Positions 62,801 to 64,000 of a DNA stretch of 64,000 bases are shown here, piece by piece. A program made the position numbers and the translations under genes. Positions within the stretch are counted from its first letter, which is position 1. Each line of letters begins with the position of its first letter. The notes beneath the pieces were generated by a model that had not been told where the DNA came from, ran no database searches, and saw only the letters and a program-made list of their open reading frames with translations. Source of the DNA: Paenibacillus oceani (GTDB taxonomy: Bacteria; Bacillota; Bacilli; Paenibacillales; NBRC-103111); the NCBI RefSeq assembly GCF_014705615.1, contig NZ_JACXJA010000009.1, positions 1 through 64,000 on the forward strand, in the 5' to 3' direction.

Positions 62801-64000
62801 GTGGAAGCGAGCAAATTTAATGACCGCAAACCCGTGCGGACAAAGCCTTGGTCATTCGGGCTGATAAGTTCAGAAGAGATTGGGGACTTGGAGAAAGAAT
62901 ACGTGCTGCGAGTCCTGCAGAAGAAACGCTTGTTCCGTTACGGCGGCAGACAGGATCAGTCGGAAGCTTACGCACTCGAGCAAATGTATAAGGAACGGAC
63001 AAACGTGAAGCACGGTTTGGCTGTTAATGCCGGCACATCCGCCCTTATCTCGGCTTTGATCGGGGCCGGAGTCGGCCCGGGGGACGAAGTTATAATTCCT
63101 TCTTATACGTATATCGCCACGGCAACAGCTGTATTGATCGCTCGAGCCGTTCCGGTCATCGTCGAGGTGGACGACAGTTTGACGATGGACCCGCAAGCTT
63201 TTGAGGCTGCCATTACGACATATACAAAAGCTGTCATTCCGGTGCATATGCGAGGTGTTCCTTGCCAGATGGACGAGATCTTGGCGATTGCGGACAAAGC
63301 TAGTCTGACCGTGATCGAGGATGTGGCTCAAGCGAACGGCGGATCGTATAAAGGCAGGGCCCTCGGTTCGCTGGGCCATGCCGGCTGCCTCAGCTTTCAG
63401 CAATACAAGCTGGTTACGGCTGGCGAAGGCGGGATGCTGCTGACGAGCGATGATTCGATTTATGCCCGGGCGAGTATTTACCACGATTCGGCGTTTACGT
63501 TTTGGGGCAACAACCGCTTCGCGCGCTGGGGGACAGAAAGCAGCGTCGACTTTGATCCGTTCCCCGGCGAGAATTACCGGATGAGCGAGCTGAATGCCGC
63601 TCTGGCTATGGCTCAATCACAGCGAATCGATTCGCTCGTAGATCGGCTGCAGAGGCTGAAAGGCCGGATCGTGGAAGGGATTCGCGATATTCCGAACATC
63701 CGGCTGCAACGTATACCGGACCCGGCAGGGGACGTCTCGTACAGTCTCGTGTTTTACTTGCCGACAGTGGCGCAAGCGCAGCGGTTCTCAAGTGAATTGC
63801 AGCAGGAAGGAATCCCGAACGGTACGATCGACAATAACGGCTTCGCAGACCGGCACATCTATAAAAACTGGACTTATGTGATGAATAAGGTAGCGATATC
63901 GGACAAAGACAATCCATGGACGAATGAGCATTATAAAGGCCATGTGGAATACGCTCCGGATATGTGCCCGCGTACGCTGGATTGGCTAAGCAGGGCGATA
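62801..64000 (+). CDS. DegT/DnrJ/EryC1/StrS-family aminotransferase (3-prime end beyond window)
   Basis: 400 codons are visible; the gene runs off the window without a stop. GTG 62801 has TAGGAG nine bases before it. GLAVNAGTSALISALIGAGV, DEVIIPSYTYIATATAVL and EDVAQANGGSYKGR are the PLP-phosphate and ring-binding motifs; the Schiff-base Lys is residue 203 in QQYKLVTAGEGGML. Such enzymes aminate keto-sugars or inososes. With a ROK regulator and a ceramidase-like amidase, an amino-sugar or aminocyclitol pathway is plausible, but this is inference. Confidence 0.85.
   Translation, partial: MEASKFNDRKPVRTKPWSFGLISSEEIGDLEKEYVLRVLQKKRLFRYGGRQDQSEAYALEQMYKERTNVKHGLAVNAGTSALISALIGAGVGPGDEVIIPSYTYIATATAVLIARAVPVIVEVDDSLTMDPQAFEAAITTYTKAVIPVHMRGVPCQMDEILAIADKASLTVIEDVAQANGGSYKGRALGSLGHAGCLSFQQYKLVTAGEGGMLLTSDDSIYARASIYHDSAFTFWGNNRFARWGTESSVDFDPFPGENYRMSELNAALAMAQSQRIDSLVDRLQRLKGRIVEGIRDIPNIRLQRIPDPAGDVSYSLVFYLPTVAQAQRFSSELQQEGIPNGTIDNNGFADRHIYKNWTYVMNKVAISDKDNPWTNEHYKGHVEYAPDMCPRTLDWLSRAI

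Overview
The window looks like a chromosomal segment of a GC-rich Firmicute of the Paenibacillaceae (Paenibacillus or Cohnella type). The reasons are Gram-positive Shine-Dalgarno sites (GGAGG) in front of nearly every gene, many lipoprotein solute-binding proteins, AraC-type regulators including a membrane-anchored one, very large secreted multi-domain polysaccharide lyases, a Bacillus-type ribonuclease J and intrinsic terminators with long T-runs. This placement is inference from gene content. I saw no rRNA, tRNA or CRISPR array.

Layout. 0-8 kb: an AraC regulator diverges from a probable operon of an Asp-box sialidase-like protein, a lipoprotein solute-binding protein (SBP), a Tat-type secreted beta-helix protein and an FAD-dependent oxidoreductase. 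7.9-9.2 kb is a gene-free stretch of repeats with a MITE-like element. 9.2-18.4 kb: a GntR-SBP fusion regulator behind palindromic operators, an SBP, an MDR dehydrogenase, a 1576-residue heparinase-like lyase and a small secreted protein. 19-20.8 kb: an AAC(3)-fold acyltransferase and an amidohydrolase. 21-28.8 kb: a membrane AraC regulator, two SBPs, a Gfo/Idh/MocA oxidoreductase and an aldo/keto reductase. 28.8-44.9 kb is visibly more AT-rich and full of decay: broken acetyltransferases, several SBP remnants and a truncated SBP. It also holds intact genes for a methyltransferase, a deaminase, a deacetylase-like protein, an AraC regulator, an amidohydrolase plus Rieske protein and a huge carbohydrate-binding-module protein. 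45-50.8 kb: a second heparinase-like lyase and an alpha/beta hydrolase. 51-54 kb is core-like: DUF2905, RNase J and small unknown proteins. 54-64 kb: a deleted MFS transporter, an AraC-SBP pair, two kinase-like proteins, a ceramidase-like hydrolase divergent from a ROK regulator, and a DegT/DnrJ aminotransferase that runs off the end.

Together the genes suggest capture and breakdown of a complex, probably uronate-containing, polysaccharide. Secreted lyases and binding modules would act outside. Surface SBPs would bind products. Cytoplasmic oxidoreductases, amidohydrolases and dehydrogenases would process them. No ABC permease or ATPase gene is present. Each main SBP instead sits beside its own regulator, one regulator is itself fused to an SBP domain, and one promoter module occurs three times with a fourth partial copy. 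This regulator/orphan-SBP arrangement is the most interesting system in the window.
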